The notes beneath the pieces were generated by a model, which saw only the letters and a list, made by a program, of their open reading frames with translations, had not been told where the DNA came from and made no database searches. Positions 1 through 14,500 of a DNA stretch of 60,000 nucleotides are shown here, one piece after another. Position numbers and translations under genes: made by a program. This DNA comes from Tubulanus polymorphus (taxonomy: Eukaryota > Nemertea > Palaeonemertea > Tubulaniformes > Tubulanidae), in assembly GCF_964204645.1 (NCBI RefSeq), contig NC_134025.1, forward strand, positions 19,314,001 through 19,374,000, read 5' to 3'. Each line of letters begins with the position of its first letter. Position 1 is the stretch's first letter.

Positions 1-280
1 TCTTCTTACCCACGATCAAATGAAATCATACAAACATTTTCGAGAAGTGAACCAATTAAGTGACCTGGTATTAATTTCACCTCCTGTCCTTTACTTTATT
101 CGGGAACAGAATTCTACAGATGACTTCCGAAACAATGGCAAGATATGGCAACTGGTTAGAAGACATTAAACAGCTTTTGGGCTAAAACAATTTTGCACAT
201 TTCAAATGGCTTTATTGGTTGGTTGGCTGGCTGGCTGGTTAAGCACAAACTACATTTGCATATCTCTAAGGTAAAAAAAG

Positions 281-299
281 GGTTAGGTTTAGGGTTTAG
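281..299 (+). repeat. Short telomere-like string
   Basis: GGTTAGGTTTAGGGTTTAG is a 19-base interstitial TTTAGGG/TTAGGG-like run inside anonymous AT-rich sequence. Confidence 0.3.
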
Positions 300-1383
300 C
301 TAAAATATACATGTAGACTGAGATAAAAATTTTGAAATTTTTCAAAAGTCGGCCGTCTACCTTCCAGTGACCAAAAACCTTTTTATATTTTAAATCCAGA
401 TATACTACAGAAAGATATCTTATTTCTGTTTATAGTTTACATACATTCTTTTATGATGCCAGTGAGCATTTAGATGTTATTGAAGGTAGCTATTTGCTAT
501 TAAGGTTTATTTTGTATAGATTTTAATTTTTCATCCGTCAGTAAATGAATAGATCAATTCTTATTTCTAATTGAGCATATCAGGTAAATACATGTACTTG
601 TAATATTGTAATCTTTTTTTCTGTTAATTTTTATATTTCTTGCAGGACCATAGGTCAATATTATATTCGAATTCACTTAAGTTCATCTAATAAGTTGTTA
701 CACTTGTTACATTGTGTCACTATTTTCCCATTTTAGACTCGTAAAACGTAAGTCGTAATTCGTAAAACGTAATTCGTAATGTCGTTATTCAGGACTTCCA
801 TATAAAACAACTTAGTTAAATACGTACTAATTGAACGACCCCTTGTTGTTTTGCCAAAGTAGACGAACAGTTAAATTTGTCGACTGATTATATTTTACAG
901 TATAATGTGATCGGCCGAAGTTGATGTAAAATGATGTAAGATGACGTAAACCGTCGTTGTGGTTAGTGCATTGGAATTAGAAAAATAAAGCGAAATATAC
1001 CAATTATATTAGAATATATTTATGATTTTTATATATACAAAACAAGAGTCAAATTAATCTGAGACAAAATCACCACCAGTATCATACAAGACATATAGTA
1101 TTGCCTAATTCACAGTGACCTATTTACATACACACTGCGAAATTCAGAGACATTTCTCCATTCTTGTTATTTCAGCAAGTTACCCCAGAAAACTAATCAC
1201 GTGTACTAACAAAATAACCCACCTAGTTATGCAAATGAAAAACGGTTGCAGGAGCCAGTGATAACCAAAATAAGTATTTCGTTCGTAATCATCAAGCTTA
1301 AGAGCCATACGGCCAACCACGCTGAAATTCTGTCATGGTCCCCATGTTTGAATGACCTCGTTTCAGGAATATACAGCGGTTAC

Positions 1384-1960
1384 AGTGAAACCTCCTAATA
1401 ACGAATTCCTATGACATTGATTCAGGGGATCTTATACAGTCCACCCTACACAAGTCGTAGCCCTCGGGACTGGCGATTTTTCTACGACTTACGTGATGTT
1501 CGAGTCACGTGTAAGTCGTATTTTTATGAGTTATCTATAAGTCGTGGTTTTATACGAATTCCGCGAATAACCCGTGAAAATACGATATATACGACGCTCG
1601 AAGATTCCAGCATGGTTCGTTATGTTCACGGTCGTATCCCAAGCTGGCAGTCCAGAACCTATATCGCTAAAATCTACCCTCAATCTATCAATTAAAGCTG
1701 TCACGTGCACCACGTAGGCAACGTCACAAGAAAGTTACATTGTAACTGTCTAAACACTAACAACACTGACAATATTGTAGCTTTTTAATCTGCTGTTGGC
1801 ATATCGGACTTACGCTAGGAATTTTGAATGGAATCAGAATATTTGGCTTCTAAAATTAATACGACTTACGTGAAAATACGACTTATGAAGTACATGTACG
1901 AGTTATAAGCATAATTTTATAAGGTTCAAAGAAGAAAATCTGGACCAAAATAATACAAGA
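1384..1960. repeat. Repeat rich in AAGTCGTA/TACGACTT motifs
   Basis: Starts near CAGTGAAACCTCCTAATAAC, a pogo-like end. It has many copies of AAGTCGTA or its complement and TACGAATTCC. A similar text at 737-785 (CGTAAAACGTAAGTCGTAAT) suggests a related fragment. The right end was not located. Confidence 0.35.
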
Positions 1961-2639
1961 TATGATTATACGACATATTCCATGACTACTTGTGCGGGGT
2001 TGACTGCATTACAAAACAAACTTTCATTCTAGAAAAGCAATATTGATTAAATTCTTACAAGAAATATTAATCAAATCTATGTTTGATATATTCATGAAAA
2101 GATTTTTCAAAGGTTCCACTATATATGTACATATCCAACACACTGAACTTGGGGAGACTAGTTTCAATCATGACACAATATGTCCATAAAGGAAATTCCA
2201 ACTTCCCACTGCCACAGTCACAGTAATATGTAATTCAGTCCCATTTACAAGTACGGAAATGAGTCCAATGAAGATGCTGGCAATCATCAAATATCAAGAC
2301 TAATACACATGTTCTTAAAACCAATGGGGTACCGGCAACGCTACTTTGGAAAGCGGAATTCCACCATAATCCGCCAGGTTCGCTAGTGTACGATACGACA
2401 TCGACACTGGATTTCTTCTCAAACTCAATTAAAATCTCACGATAATTTCTCAAACTCTATGCATGATATATGAAAATCGTGGCACATATGAACTCTAAAG
2501 ACTAATAAGAGTTTATTTCGAAGCGTGATTTGCCCAATTTTTGGATTGGGAGACCAAAAATTGGGATCAAAGTTACTTGAAAATGAACTAATTTTGGTCG
2601 AGCGCGTCTGATATCTCAGTGGCGCAATCTGACGGGATA

Positions 2640-3480
2640 GCTGGTGTGCCGGCTTCCCATTGATATTTTCCTGAAAAAAAAAACTTTTATCACAGATGAC
2701 TTAGATGGCCCCTAATTGCGTAAAAAGTTAGTGATCGAAAGATTTAGGTACATTTATATGCACATTTAGTGAACAACGGAATAGCAATACATTGTGGACA
2801 CTTGTCATAGATCAATGTGGGGTGGAATATTCACCTGTGATTTTCAAAAGGGCATTTGGTCAGAAGGGGGGTTGGACACCCAGAACCCCCTTTGGGTCTA
2901 AGACTGTGAATGGAGTGAAAAAATATGCCTAGGTACCAATATAGGCTATATGGAAATACCATGAAACCAATTTTTTATTTTATTTCACTCAAAAATTGTT
3001 TGTCATTCGTTTCTTAACCGTTTGCTCTACGCGGGATTAAGCTCAAAATCAATGAGGTGTATGATGTTTCCATAACGTCATAGACACATCAGGTGCCCCT
3101 CGTATGACGTTTTCAAAGTTTCATGAGCTTCAATTCTGCAATCAAATGCAGTTGCAAAACATGCATATGTACCAATATAAATGGAAATTGTATAATTCAA
3201 CACTTAACACAATGATTGCAAAACCATAAGATGTTATATGGTCCCGTATACCAAGCGATTCCAGCACCTGTTTCTGATTTTTTTTTCATGCATAGAGTTT
3301 CCCTTGGCATTGCTAACATATACAACATAGATCGATTTAGGGGAAAACCCAGTTGATAATATATATGTTTTAGCATATTGAATGAACTGAAAATTTATGT
3401 ATCTTCATATATATTGCAAGTGTGATCAAAATCTACCAGTAGGGGGTTTATCACATTACCGCACGTGCCATGGGCTTTTA
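2640..3480. repeat. Decayed element B-like sequence downstream of STX5
   Basis: Scattered text shared with element B units (ATATGCCTAGGTACCAATAT near 2924, GCATATGTACCAATATAAAT near 3162) is embedded in AT-rich sequence without intact ends. Confidence 0.35.
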
Positions 3481-4009
3481 AAATGCATGGATAACCAACT
3501 ACAACAGACTCCTCTCTATTCAGATCATTTGGATTTTACACCATTAAAATGTGTCCAACTTGAGTAATTAATATCCAACTTGGATGTTATTTATTTCTTA
3601 CATCGTGTCACAAATAATATTTCAACAAACATTTGAGTTGATAGGATCTGACTTAAACGAGGCTAATGTTAGAAGTTCACTGTACTACTCTGCTATCGGA
3701 TCTAGTCAGATAACGTGTCAAAACGGACAAATTTTTAATACATTTCCTAAACTAAGCTCTTATACCATACAAAAATCAGCATCCAAGTCTGAATTGCAAC
3801 CAACTCAAATTTCTCCATCATATTCGTTTGGAGATCCGACTTGATGCTACTGTTTGTGCATAAGTGTTGGCAAATTTCTGTACACTTCCAACAGGTATAT
3901 ATATGTGGCTGGCAGTGAACCCAATTCCATGTGAGATGTATCCTATGACAGTGCTGAAAAATCTCAAATATCATCACTATTATTTAGAACCTGTTTACAT
4001 TTCAACTAT

Positions 4010-4190
4010 AACAACCAGTCAGCCATCTTGAATCTGATCGGCCAAGTATTTGGGCTGCAGATGAGTTTTAGTAAGAAGGTATCACATGTACATGTATAAA
4101 CAAAATATCAAGACAATCCATTGAAGCACCTTCAAAACTTCCCAAAATAACTGGATTCCATCCTACGGGTAGAAAGAAAGTGAATAAAAT
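4010..4190 (+). mobile_element. Element B fragment (3' half)
   Basis: Contains CAGCCATCTTGAATCTGATC, TTGGGCTGCAGATG, AAATATCAAGACAATCC and AACTTCCCAAAATAACTGG. All are in the order found in the 3' half of full element B copies, with many substitutions. Confidence 0.6.
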
Positions 4191-4642
4191 AGCGCCCCTC
4201 AGAAAGCTGCCAATGTACCATTATCAGGTTTGTAGTTTGTAGTGATCACAATTGGGTACCAATTATAAATCACATTAATTTCCAGCTCATATATTTTTGC
4301 CCACAATCCCCGATAAAAAATGAACAAAACCCACTTAATGCAGATAAAAATCGTGAGTATATATGCAGATAAAATTTCTGATGTTTGTAGTCCATCTATC
4401 AGTTCATTATTCATCAAAGATGTATCAGAATGCAGAACTTGGACGATAAATAATTGCAAGAACGGTGACAAAGCATTGAATATCTGGCTGCCAGTTAATA
4501 CCTGCGTCAATTGGTGAGAATAATTTAGAGGTTGAAAACCCTATTCCACAGATAAAAGCAAAGCCGTCCAAAGTAACAAAATTTGATAGTCCTGATATTA
4601 CACTGACATTTCTTGATAACTTAACAACTCATTAGTATTTGA

Positions 4643-4957
4643 GCCAGCGGTGTGGCCGAGTGGTTAGAACGTTCGACTCTGGGAAGTGAGGTCGTGGGTA
4701 CGAATCCTGTACATTACGGTAGTGTCCTCTGGCAAGACACTTATCCTCCTTGCCTCTCTCTTCCCAGGAGTGGGTACCTGGCCTGATAGATGACTCCTAC
4801 GCGGTTAGTAGCTGCTCAGATGTTACTTCTCCCCAGGGAGAGATGACTGATACATGGAATAGAGTAATAGGCTGGGGGTAATAATACCAAGTTGGAGCAC
4901 ATCTGAACTCACTCAGGTTAGCAAACCTGCGCTATATAAATGTCAATTATTATTATC
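4643..4957 (+). mobile_element. tRNA-derived SINE
   Basis: The head has a tRNA-like A box TGGCCGAGTGG (4653-4663, tRNA-Ser-like) and B box GGTACGAATCC (4697-4707). A body of about 220 bases includes TCTCTTCCCAGGAGTGGGTA and GCGCTATATAAATGTC, and a TTATTATTAT tail follows. No clear target duplication was found. Confidence 0.75.
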
Positions 4958-5182
4958 AATACTCTAACCAACTTTTGAGTAACTGGCCCCTGGTGTGTAT
5001 CAAAGAAAAAATAAGATAGATTCCTCACATATTAAAGCAAACATGAATGTCTATATCTGGTTAATTTGTTGGGAACTTCACATAGAACAGACAGCAGGCT
5101 GAACATACAATCTAGGGGTACTAATAGATCTGAAATTACATGAATATTAACCTCAATGTAATTTTAAATGCAATCTTGCTGA

Positions 5183-5188
5183 TTTATT
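5183..5188 (-). promoter_or_regulatory. Candidate polyadenylation signal for STX5
   Basis: Reading the minus strand, AATAAA occurs about 215 bases after the STX5 stop codon, a plausible 3' UTR length. There is no transcript support, and other AT-rich hexamers lie further on. Confidence 0.35.
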
Positions 5189-5399
5189 GCCAGAGATTAC
5201 AACGGGAGATGAAATGCTCATCAGACAAATTGTATAAAACGAAGGGCAGGATTGGATCAGAAAAATACAACAAGAGTTCCATCATTTCTTTCAGCTTTAA
5301 CAGATTCACATCAGTTAACTGTTGTAAGATGAGTTTTATCACATTTTCAATTCGATTTGAAAAAAGTTTTTCCTTCCATCAGTTATCACGGTTTTTTCA

Positions 5400-5559
5400 C
5401 TAGGCCATAAACACCACAAATATTATGAAGAATACTATCAGTACACCAAATATCTTGATCATTAACCATCGATTTGATGTCACCGATTGAAAATATTTCA
5501 GGATTTCACCATGTGCTGCTTCAACATTCATCTGAGCATCATCAACATTTGAGTCGATT
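5400..5559 (-). CDS. STX5: STX5 last coding exon (membrane anchor, stop codon)
   Basis: Encodes IDSNVDDAQMNVEAAHGEIL, then KYFQSVTSNRW and a hydrophobic tail ending IFVVFMA before TAG at 5402-5400. This block diagnoses syntaxin-5 rather than other syntaxins. Confidence 0.98.
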
Positions 5560-8500
5560 CTGTAAAAAAGAAACTCTGCTAGCATTAGGTGGTCGAATAA
5601 TCAAAAAGGAACTAGGGGTCGAGGGACACCATGCCCACTTGGAATGTGCTATCAAATGCTCAACAATCTAACAACTCATATTCAACACCCCTGGTGACCA
5701 TATACTGAAATCAATGACCTTGAATCTTATTCTACGAATCAACGCCCCCTGGTGACTCTTGAAACTCACCACAATCATATAACATGCCTTATGCTACAAT
5801 TTTGCAATTGATTGCTGTAACACACTATTCCCAGGAAATATGCCGAGGTACCAATATAATATGGAAATACTTAGTTATTGTACTATTCAACGCCCCCTGG
5901 TGGCCATATAAAACTAGGGGTCCAGGGACACCATACCCAATTGAGAAGTGGTTTCAGTTGCTCAACAATATACAAAATATGTAAAGGCACGAATATAATA
6001 TAGAAATACTAAGTTATTGTATTATTCAGCGCCCCCTGTGGCCATGTACAAAAACCAATGACCTTGAAACTCACCAAAATCATAGAACACGTTATGAGCT
6101 ACAACTTTCCAATTGATTGTGGTAAAAAATATGCTTAGGTATCAATGTAATGTGGAAAAACGTTTTTCCACCTACGAATGAGTACTGACGACACCAAGAT
6201 GGCTGCCAATTGCGTCATAATTGGCTGATCAAAAATACCAGTCTCAGGTATAAAAGATCCCTTACCAAAGAATACCCATCACTAATTGCAATGAAAAATG
6301 GCAAACCAGTAGGAAGCTACAGGATTCAGAATTCAGGCAAAAATTGACATTTTTGGGCGCCAAAAAGGTCCTAGACAGCTATCTTGAGTTCAATTGACCC
6401 AATTATCCTTATGCTGATGAGCCCTTGGGGAATTCAAATATATCCCAACGATCAAGATGATTTATCAATGCGTCTTCAAGATTTCCCTCCAAAATAAAGG
6501 ACCATGGGTCCAGTAGGATCAACTGAGTACGTTTTAGTTTTGAGCACAAAAATCGATTCGTTCTTGGATTTGCAATTACGTATAAACAGCTGATAACGAT
6601 GAAATAAATCATCATGGTGCACTGTGTAGTAAGCATGTTCAACTTAGTTGATATACATGGTACTGGGTTTTCCCTATGAGTCACAAGTACCTGGTAGAAC
6701 AGTTCTCTATAATGATGTCACTGGGAAAGCCCTTCTAGAGGGATTTCCAAGTGATGCCCTTCTGAAGGGCTTTCCCTGTGATGTCATAAAACTAGGTCAA
6801 GCATCAATTAGTAGAATCGGAAAAAATTTATTGAAATTGCACATTTTCTCCCAGTACTTCCAAACGGCTTAGAGCTGATGGACGAAACCGGCCATATTAA
6901 TTCCACCATCCATTTTCCACCTATTGACAAAAATATCAGCTGTGCATATACAGTGGTTACAATTTGTGCCACAAAGAGCTAACAGAAACTAACTAGGGGT
7001 CCAGGGACACCATGCCCACTTGGGAAGTGGTTTCAAATGGTCAACAATCTAACAATTTCACTATTCAGGAAATACTAAGTTATTCTACTATTCAACGCCC
7101 CCTGGTTACCATATTCAAAACCCAATAACCTTGTAACTCACCATAATCATAGAACATATCATGAACTACAATTTTGCAATTGATCATGGTAACAAAATAT
7201 GCCTAGGTACCAATATAATAAGGATATACTAAGTCATTCTACTATTCAACGCCCCTGGTGACCATATAGAATAACTTATGTCCTTAAAACTCACCACAAT
7301 CATAGACGATGCCATGAGCTACAACTTTGCAATTGATTGTGGTAACAAAATATGCATAGGTATGACTATAATATAGAAATACTAAGTTATTGTATCATTC
7401 AACACCCCCTGGTGGCCATATACAAAAATAAATGATCTTGAAACTCACTGAAATCGTAGAACACAATATGGGCTACAACTTTCCAAACAATTGTTGTAAC
7501 AAAATATGCTTAGGTATCAATATAATGTGGAAAAACTTTTTCCCAACTACGAATGAGTACTGATGCCACCAAGATGGCCGCCAATTGCATCATAATTGGC
7601 TGATCAAAAATACCGTTCTCATGTTTAAAATATCCTTTTCCAAAGAATACCCATCACAAATTGCGATGAGAAATAGCAACCAGTAGGAATCTACAGGACT
7701 CACAATTCAGACCAAAATTGACATTGTTGGGCACTAAAAAGGATCTTGAGTCCGATCGACCCAATTTTTCTCATGCTGATGGCCCTTGGGGGATTCAAAT
7801 ACATATGAAAGATCAAGGTAATTGATCAAAGCATCTTCAAAATTTCCCTCAAAAAGTTCAAAAATGTGTAAAAAGTGCTGATTTTGGCGAACAGTCGGTC
7901 ATCTTGATTCCGACAGTGCCAGTTTTTGGGCTGAAGATGTGTCTAGGGTAGATACATGTGTAACCCAAATATCAAGACATTACATTAAAGCGTCTTCAAA
8001 AACTGGATTCCGTCTACGGACGGAGGGATGGACGCTATGAAGGACGAACAGACAGACGACAGACGAAAAGTGAACGAAATAGCCCACTGGGACTAAAGTC
8101 CCAAGTGGGCTAAAAATATAGCTTAATAAATCTGGACTGAGTGAGTTTGACCATAAAAGGTGAGACATATGGTAATAACACAATTACCTTTGCACCATTT
8201 CTTCTTGTTCTTTAACCATATGTGCTAGTTGTTGAAAAATACCTCCTAATTCAACAATAGTCTGTTCTATATTTTGCATAGTATCTGCCCGACTCTGAAT
8301 ATAGGAATCCTAGAATGTAAAATCGTTATTCCTGTATCTTAAATTTCAGGTAATAAGGGTCAAAATCTCTTTGCTTCATTATATTGTAATGTTTTTTTAT
8401 TGTAATGTCTTTTTCTCTCCTTTTTACTCTCCATTTCCTGTATTGTCCACTTTATTGAATATTGCCAAACCGATGTTATGTAAATTGTTCAAAATTATTA

Positions 8501-11500
8501 AGGATCAATAAAGTTAATTTGGGTTGAATTTGGTTATCAATTTATTATGTATGCCAGGTCTGATTATATTGTATTCAAGGGGAGGGGGTCTAGGTGTGTG
8601 TCTCAAACCATCAGTAATCCAGCTTGAATAATGACGCTATATAGTTGCCAAGTTGTGAAAGTGGCATCACTGGTCCCGGAGTGCTCGCATGAAACATCAC
8701 GATAGGGATTTACCATTGACACAGAACAATAAAGAAACTTCTATCAAACCCATTTTTGTTTAAGCGAATATATTGACAGTGTATTCCACATGTAGAGGTG
8801 GTCCTGGAAAACTAAGTACTTATGCATGGGGGAGTTGTGTACAGAATTTTGCATACATAATAGATGGACGATCCTTTAAGATGAACATTATACAGGTACT
8901 CAATCACAGACTGTATCACAATCATTGACAACATTGCAAATCAAGATTGCTTCGTTAGATTTTGGACATTTATTTCATCCATGGAAATATCAGCAAACGG
9001 GAACCCCAGCTCCTCAAAAATCCACTAATCACCCCTAGTAATATTGTATTTTACTCAGTACCCTCAGTGTTTATGATAAACAATAGCTTTCCTAGACTGG
9101 TAACCAGTTTCTATTCTTAATTAGCATGTTTCATGATTTGTTAAAGCTTCTAAACTTTATCAAATCATGAAAAACACAATCCTGAATGCTCGCGGAGAAC
9201 ATCTTATTGAGAATCTAGTGCTTATCGCTAAGGGTGCTGATGAATTTCAAAGATCAAAAGGCAGCAGTACAATGATGTCATGGAGTGGGTGTTCCCATTC
9301 GCTCACATTTCTTTTCAAATATGGTTCTGACACAAGGGCTCAATTATATACACAGTGTTTCACTTACCTGTTCATCTATAAGTTGTAATTGTTGTTGATA
9401 TCTATCACGATCAACATGATCCATATCTATAGATACTTGGCCTGAATTTGTTGCTTCATCTTGAAGCAATATTGAACCTGCTGAAATGATAGAAACATGA
9501 TTAGTGATACAGTTAGCCCCTTGGATGCAAAAAATTTAGGGCTTTTTGAAATCGATCAACATCACTCAATGTTTGAATAATTATACCATTCATTCATTCA
9601 TGAAGTAGAAGTGTCTATGTACTAAATATTGTTAAGCAGGGACACTCAATACTGCTAAGTAAAAAATACCCCTAGGGGAATACACACATATGTGAAATAT
9701 CAAGGCAAGTGGTCAAAGCATCTTCAAAATTTTCCTTGAAAACTTCAGCTAGAAGATCAAAGGTCCTGTGCTCTTAAGCTCCTGCTTTAATTAACACAGT
9801 ACAATTGTGATTTTTTTGGAAGTAGGCCTAACACAGGCAGTAGCAAATAAATGCTTTGGATTAATTTTTCCTCTCAATGATATGCGATTAATTCATACTG
9901 AACAAAACTTAAATAAGATAGATTTGATGTTTTTGCTGAATAAAATAAAATTGGATTTGGTCGCTTTAATCAGACAAAATTTGATTTGAATTTGATATTT
10001 CAAGCGGAATAAAATACAATTGTCGAAGATAAATTTTCTGCTGTGTATTTGAAAATGTAATTCCATAAACTGATTCAATTCATATTATATACTGACTGCA
10101 TCAGTGATTTAAGATTTTGGCGGTATAAAATGGTATATCATCGGTTTATCTTTACTAGTTCCGATATGAAATCCAATTTTTTTCTCTCTGAAATATCATG
10201 ACGTTAGGCTAATCTCTTAGTAAGCTCATCACTTCAATTTCTACAGACTCATTGATTCAAGAAATTGAGTACACGCAAAATTATATTTCAGAAAGGATGT
10301 TATATTTTCTCTTACTTACCTTGGTTTGTCCTATTATACGGAGTCATCGTAGTTAATTCTGAAAACTGCTCTCTACGTGATTTTTGTTGCTTCAGATTCT
10401 GAAATAAATCCAATTATGACATTAGTTATGAATCTATATAAGACTACTCATGTAGCGTTGTTATATTCTCAATGAATATTTGTGATATTCCAATAATAAT
10501 ACTTACTTCAGTTCGTACTTCTAAAACGGATTTGAACTCATTTGACATCGAGGCAAGTTTCGACTGAAAAATATGTATGTTACCAGAGGCGTATTAAAAA
10601 TGGCATTCAGGTGCGAAGGTGTAGGGAACATGTATCTATGTAAAAAAGGTCACATGACATCATGTTCTCGAACCACACACCACCAGTGTGAAAAAGAACC
10701 TATCACATGAGATGGCCCTGGATAAATTATAGCTGTATTGTTTGTCAGCGCAATGATAGAAATAAATTGCCCATGGGCAGAGTGTGGTTTACCTTGAAAG
10801 CTAGAGGTGATTTGGAGTAAGGGCATTGCCTGAAAAATCTTTTTAATTCGTGACTTCAAAGTTCTACAAGTTTATATTGTATTTTATCTTTCTAACAGAA
10901 TTATTTTGTAGTCAAATAAGACCAAAGATACACATTTGTTACGGTTCACACGTACAACATTTCGTAGGGTACATGTAGGCGCGGCAGGGAAAGTATTTTA
11001 TATTTTCAAAAAAATATTTTCCACAATATGAACAAATATTCAAATAAAATTCATACAATGTCACATATCAGAGGGTGGCTGAATATTGAGTCCTGGAAAC
11101 CTCTTCCAATGTAAGGCCGCGGAAGCTAAAGTACCGGTACAGTTAGAAATCGGTGTATTAGATCGTTTTAAATCCTGGAATTTACCACTACAATATTCAG
11201 ACCTCGACCTATACCTATAGTTTGCTGCTTAGTATTTTCAGGTCACAAGAAATTACAATTTATTACAAATTCTATCAAACAGAAAACACAGCGCTCATCT
11301 TCAGCCTATTTCATGTCAAACGTGCATCGCCACATATGTAGTAGTGTATACTGTACGTTTTGTTTGTGTGTGTTTGTGTGCAACAGTCTAATGATAAGAA
11401 CTCCACGCGCATGGAGGCCTTGTTTAAGTGAATGTCAATCAAAACAATCACCAGGTTTTAAAATGAAACAAGACCTATGTCGGATATGTGAAATAATTAC

Positions 11501-14500
11501 ATTCTCACCAGCAATGAGCATTTGAAATTCGCACGTATATGGCACCTAGTCCAATAAAAAGTTTGCCATTCTATGGCTTTCCCATTGTATTTTAGTAGCG
11601 CCGGAATTCCCAGTATATCCCAAAAACAGCCAATCACATTCGCTCATAGAGACGACGAGGTCATTGCAATTTTATACGCAAGAGATAAGAATTTTTCCGC
11701 CAAAAAGATTTTCGCCAAATTTTAACAAAGTTGACCATCTCATCGACGGAGGTTCGCCATGTCTTCAATCTCATTGATTATGCGTTGTTTAAGCCGAGAA
11801 CCAATGAAACAAATGCTCACAAAAAATGTACTGCGATTTTACATGAATTGGCTCAATGCCAACTTCATATCGCTGATATAGGTAAACCAAAAAGTGACAG
11901 TCCATTCACAACTTGAGAACACAGTCTCAAGATCTCGGGACAGGAATGAATAGTTTGACTACAGCCATTCTTAAATCTACAAAATGAAGTCACACTCCAG
12001 GTTACACTACTTGTCCAGAGACACTTCACCTGACTAGGGAGGGGGGATTTGGGCAAAACTATTTGAGCATCATTATTCTAATTGACCATGTTTTTGGTGT
12101 ACAATGCCTCTCGTAAATTATAAGATTATGCACGTATCTAAAAAAAACCCTGTCACCCCCTATCCAGGAATATGATGATATGGCGTCGGAATCCTAGGGT
12201 ACTGAACTCAAAAAATGTCGTTTCTGAGTCAAATTTCTAACCATGGTTATCATTCATCTTCCGTATGAAAGTCATTTCCCTGCCGTTTTACCATCAGCAC
12301 AACGAAATAACAAATAAACAAGGGTTAGTTTTAATAAAATGCTCATGGGCAAAGTGGTCTACCTTGAAAACTAGGGCTTGTTTCCAAGGGCATTGCCTCT
12401 AAAGAGTTTTTAGCGTTCAGAGTTGTATCTTATATTCCATTATTATCTAAATCATTTCGTAGTTAAATTAGGGCAAAAATCTATATATTTGTTAGTGGTT
12501 TATGTCCAAAATTTGGTAGGGTAGCTAGATGATAATGATATGAATATTTTGAAAAATGAATATTGCGAAAAAATATTTTTTACAATCTGAAAAATATTTT
12601 TTTCTCAATTAAAGTTGGTGGCTGAATATTGTCCTGCCTCTTCAAATGTAACCGCAAACGCTGATCTACTGTTAAAACGGCAACATGAATAATATCTTTT
12701 TTCAAAATTAAATTTATATATCACTCATCAGAGGGTGGCTAAATATTGTTTTGGCAACCTCATCATAGCCGCGGATGCTGAGAAACGGTTAAACTGGCTT
12801 ATAAGTGGATCATTTTAAACCCCGGATTTTACCACCAAAAATATTGATCTCGACTTTGTATATATTATAAAGGACCAATGGTCCAGTGGCTCGCCAAACT
12901 GGTGTAAAGTAAAAAATCTGTCACGTAGGCTACTGGTATGCAAAATTTCATTTCATTGAAAATTCAACAAGAAAAAAATATAAAAAGGACTCAATTTTGG
13001 TCAGTGTGAACTTTTAATGGTCACTGACTTTAAACGAAAGTTCTTAGAAATCTTCGGAAAATTGATTATGGGCCTTTTGTAAGAACAAATGTTCATAATT
13101 TTTATACATCCCTAGAATGACATAAAACTACTAAAACTATGAGTCACCCGTTAAGATACGGTACAAACCTGGTGAGAGCCTAGGTTTAATCCGAAGTTTT
13201 TTATTATCATATAAGGACCAACAATCACGACAGAAGCTCCAAAGTTCTTCAAATTTGAGGCCAGTGCCGGTTACTGACGAAACAAAGTTTATCGACTGAC
13301 ATGGTTTTTAATAATTTCATGATAGAATTGCTTTAAGTAGCTTACATCTTCACTCAGACAAATGATCGTTACGCGCAATATACACCTTGCCGCACGTACT
13401 CTATTACTGATACATACACTCAGTGAACACGAGAGTATAAGGCGATATTGCCTACACGACTGTACACGACTGTTTTCAACGCGACCGCCCATCACTGTGC
13501 CGCAGTTAACGAACTAATACTAATAATCAGGATCCAAAACGGATCACTTATGCTTCAATTAATGATGATTAAACAAGTATTCCAGTCGTGTCTAAAAATC
13601 TGATGCTACAGTATATCAGCCGTGTGGCAAACACGTAGTAAATTTCCGCATATTGAAACCACATTTTCGTCAGATATCTTGATGCAACGTTACCTTATGC
13701 ATGGGATACAGGGATGTGATTTTTCCGGCTTAAACCGGATTTCCGGCCTTTGGTACCAAAATATTGACCCCCTGGGATTTGCACAGATCCGTTGAGAGAA
13801 GTGGGGGGGGGGGGGGTGAGGTACTCTGCTGACTGACGATTGGTACCGGTGAGCCATAAAAGCGTTCAAGACCGGACAATCAGAAGTCTTTTTTTGTGCT
13901 GGATTGTTGCGCTGTGTCAGAATTCGACGACGATCGACGACCCTCGAGCAAGTGTTGAGCTTTGTTTCTATGGAGAGATTGATCGATATAATTAGCGTTA
14001 TACATGCTACTAATAGAAAACGTGCCGTACACAGTATAGAAGTATAACACGAGATAGAAGAAGGTGCGGCAGTATAAAGGTAAAATTTTTAAACAATTAG
14101 ACTGGCCAGTAACATCATGACGGCCAAGTATTAGAACTATAGTTTTCAAATTGGATTAAAGACCTTAAAAAATACTCATGATGACTTTTTACGTAGTAAA
14201 AACGGGCGATAACCGGTAGATCAAAACGGCAACATCTGATGACTGAATTCTGAAATAAAATTTTTTCAATTTAACTATTAGACTTGATTTTGATTTTTAG
14301 ATGTGGTCCCATAAACGTTTTCTGTTACAAAATGATCCTTCAGTGAGAGAAATCGATGCCAAAGCAAAGAATAGATTCATTTGGTCATGGTTGAATGAAA
14401 AATCGACCGTAGAGAGTGGTGGAAAAACATACGATCTCAAGTGCGATTGTCTCGCAAAAAGCACTGAATGCGGACTACTTTGGTGCCGTATCTGCCAAGA

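Noticed and set aside
4199-4517. Overlapping frames on both strands near 4200-4517
   Set aside because: Opposite-strand shadows without any recognisable motif, splice context or homologous family.
11731-11916. Small gene in the repeat F block (61 codons)
   Set aside because: The related copy at about 25550-25670 is broken by stops and frame changes, no family is recognisable, and it lies in repeated sequence.
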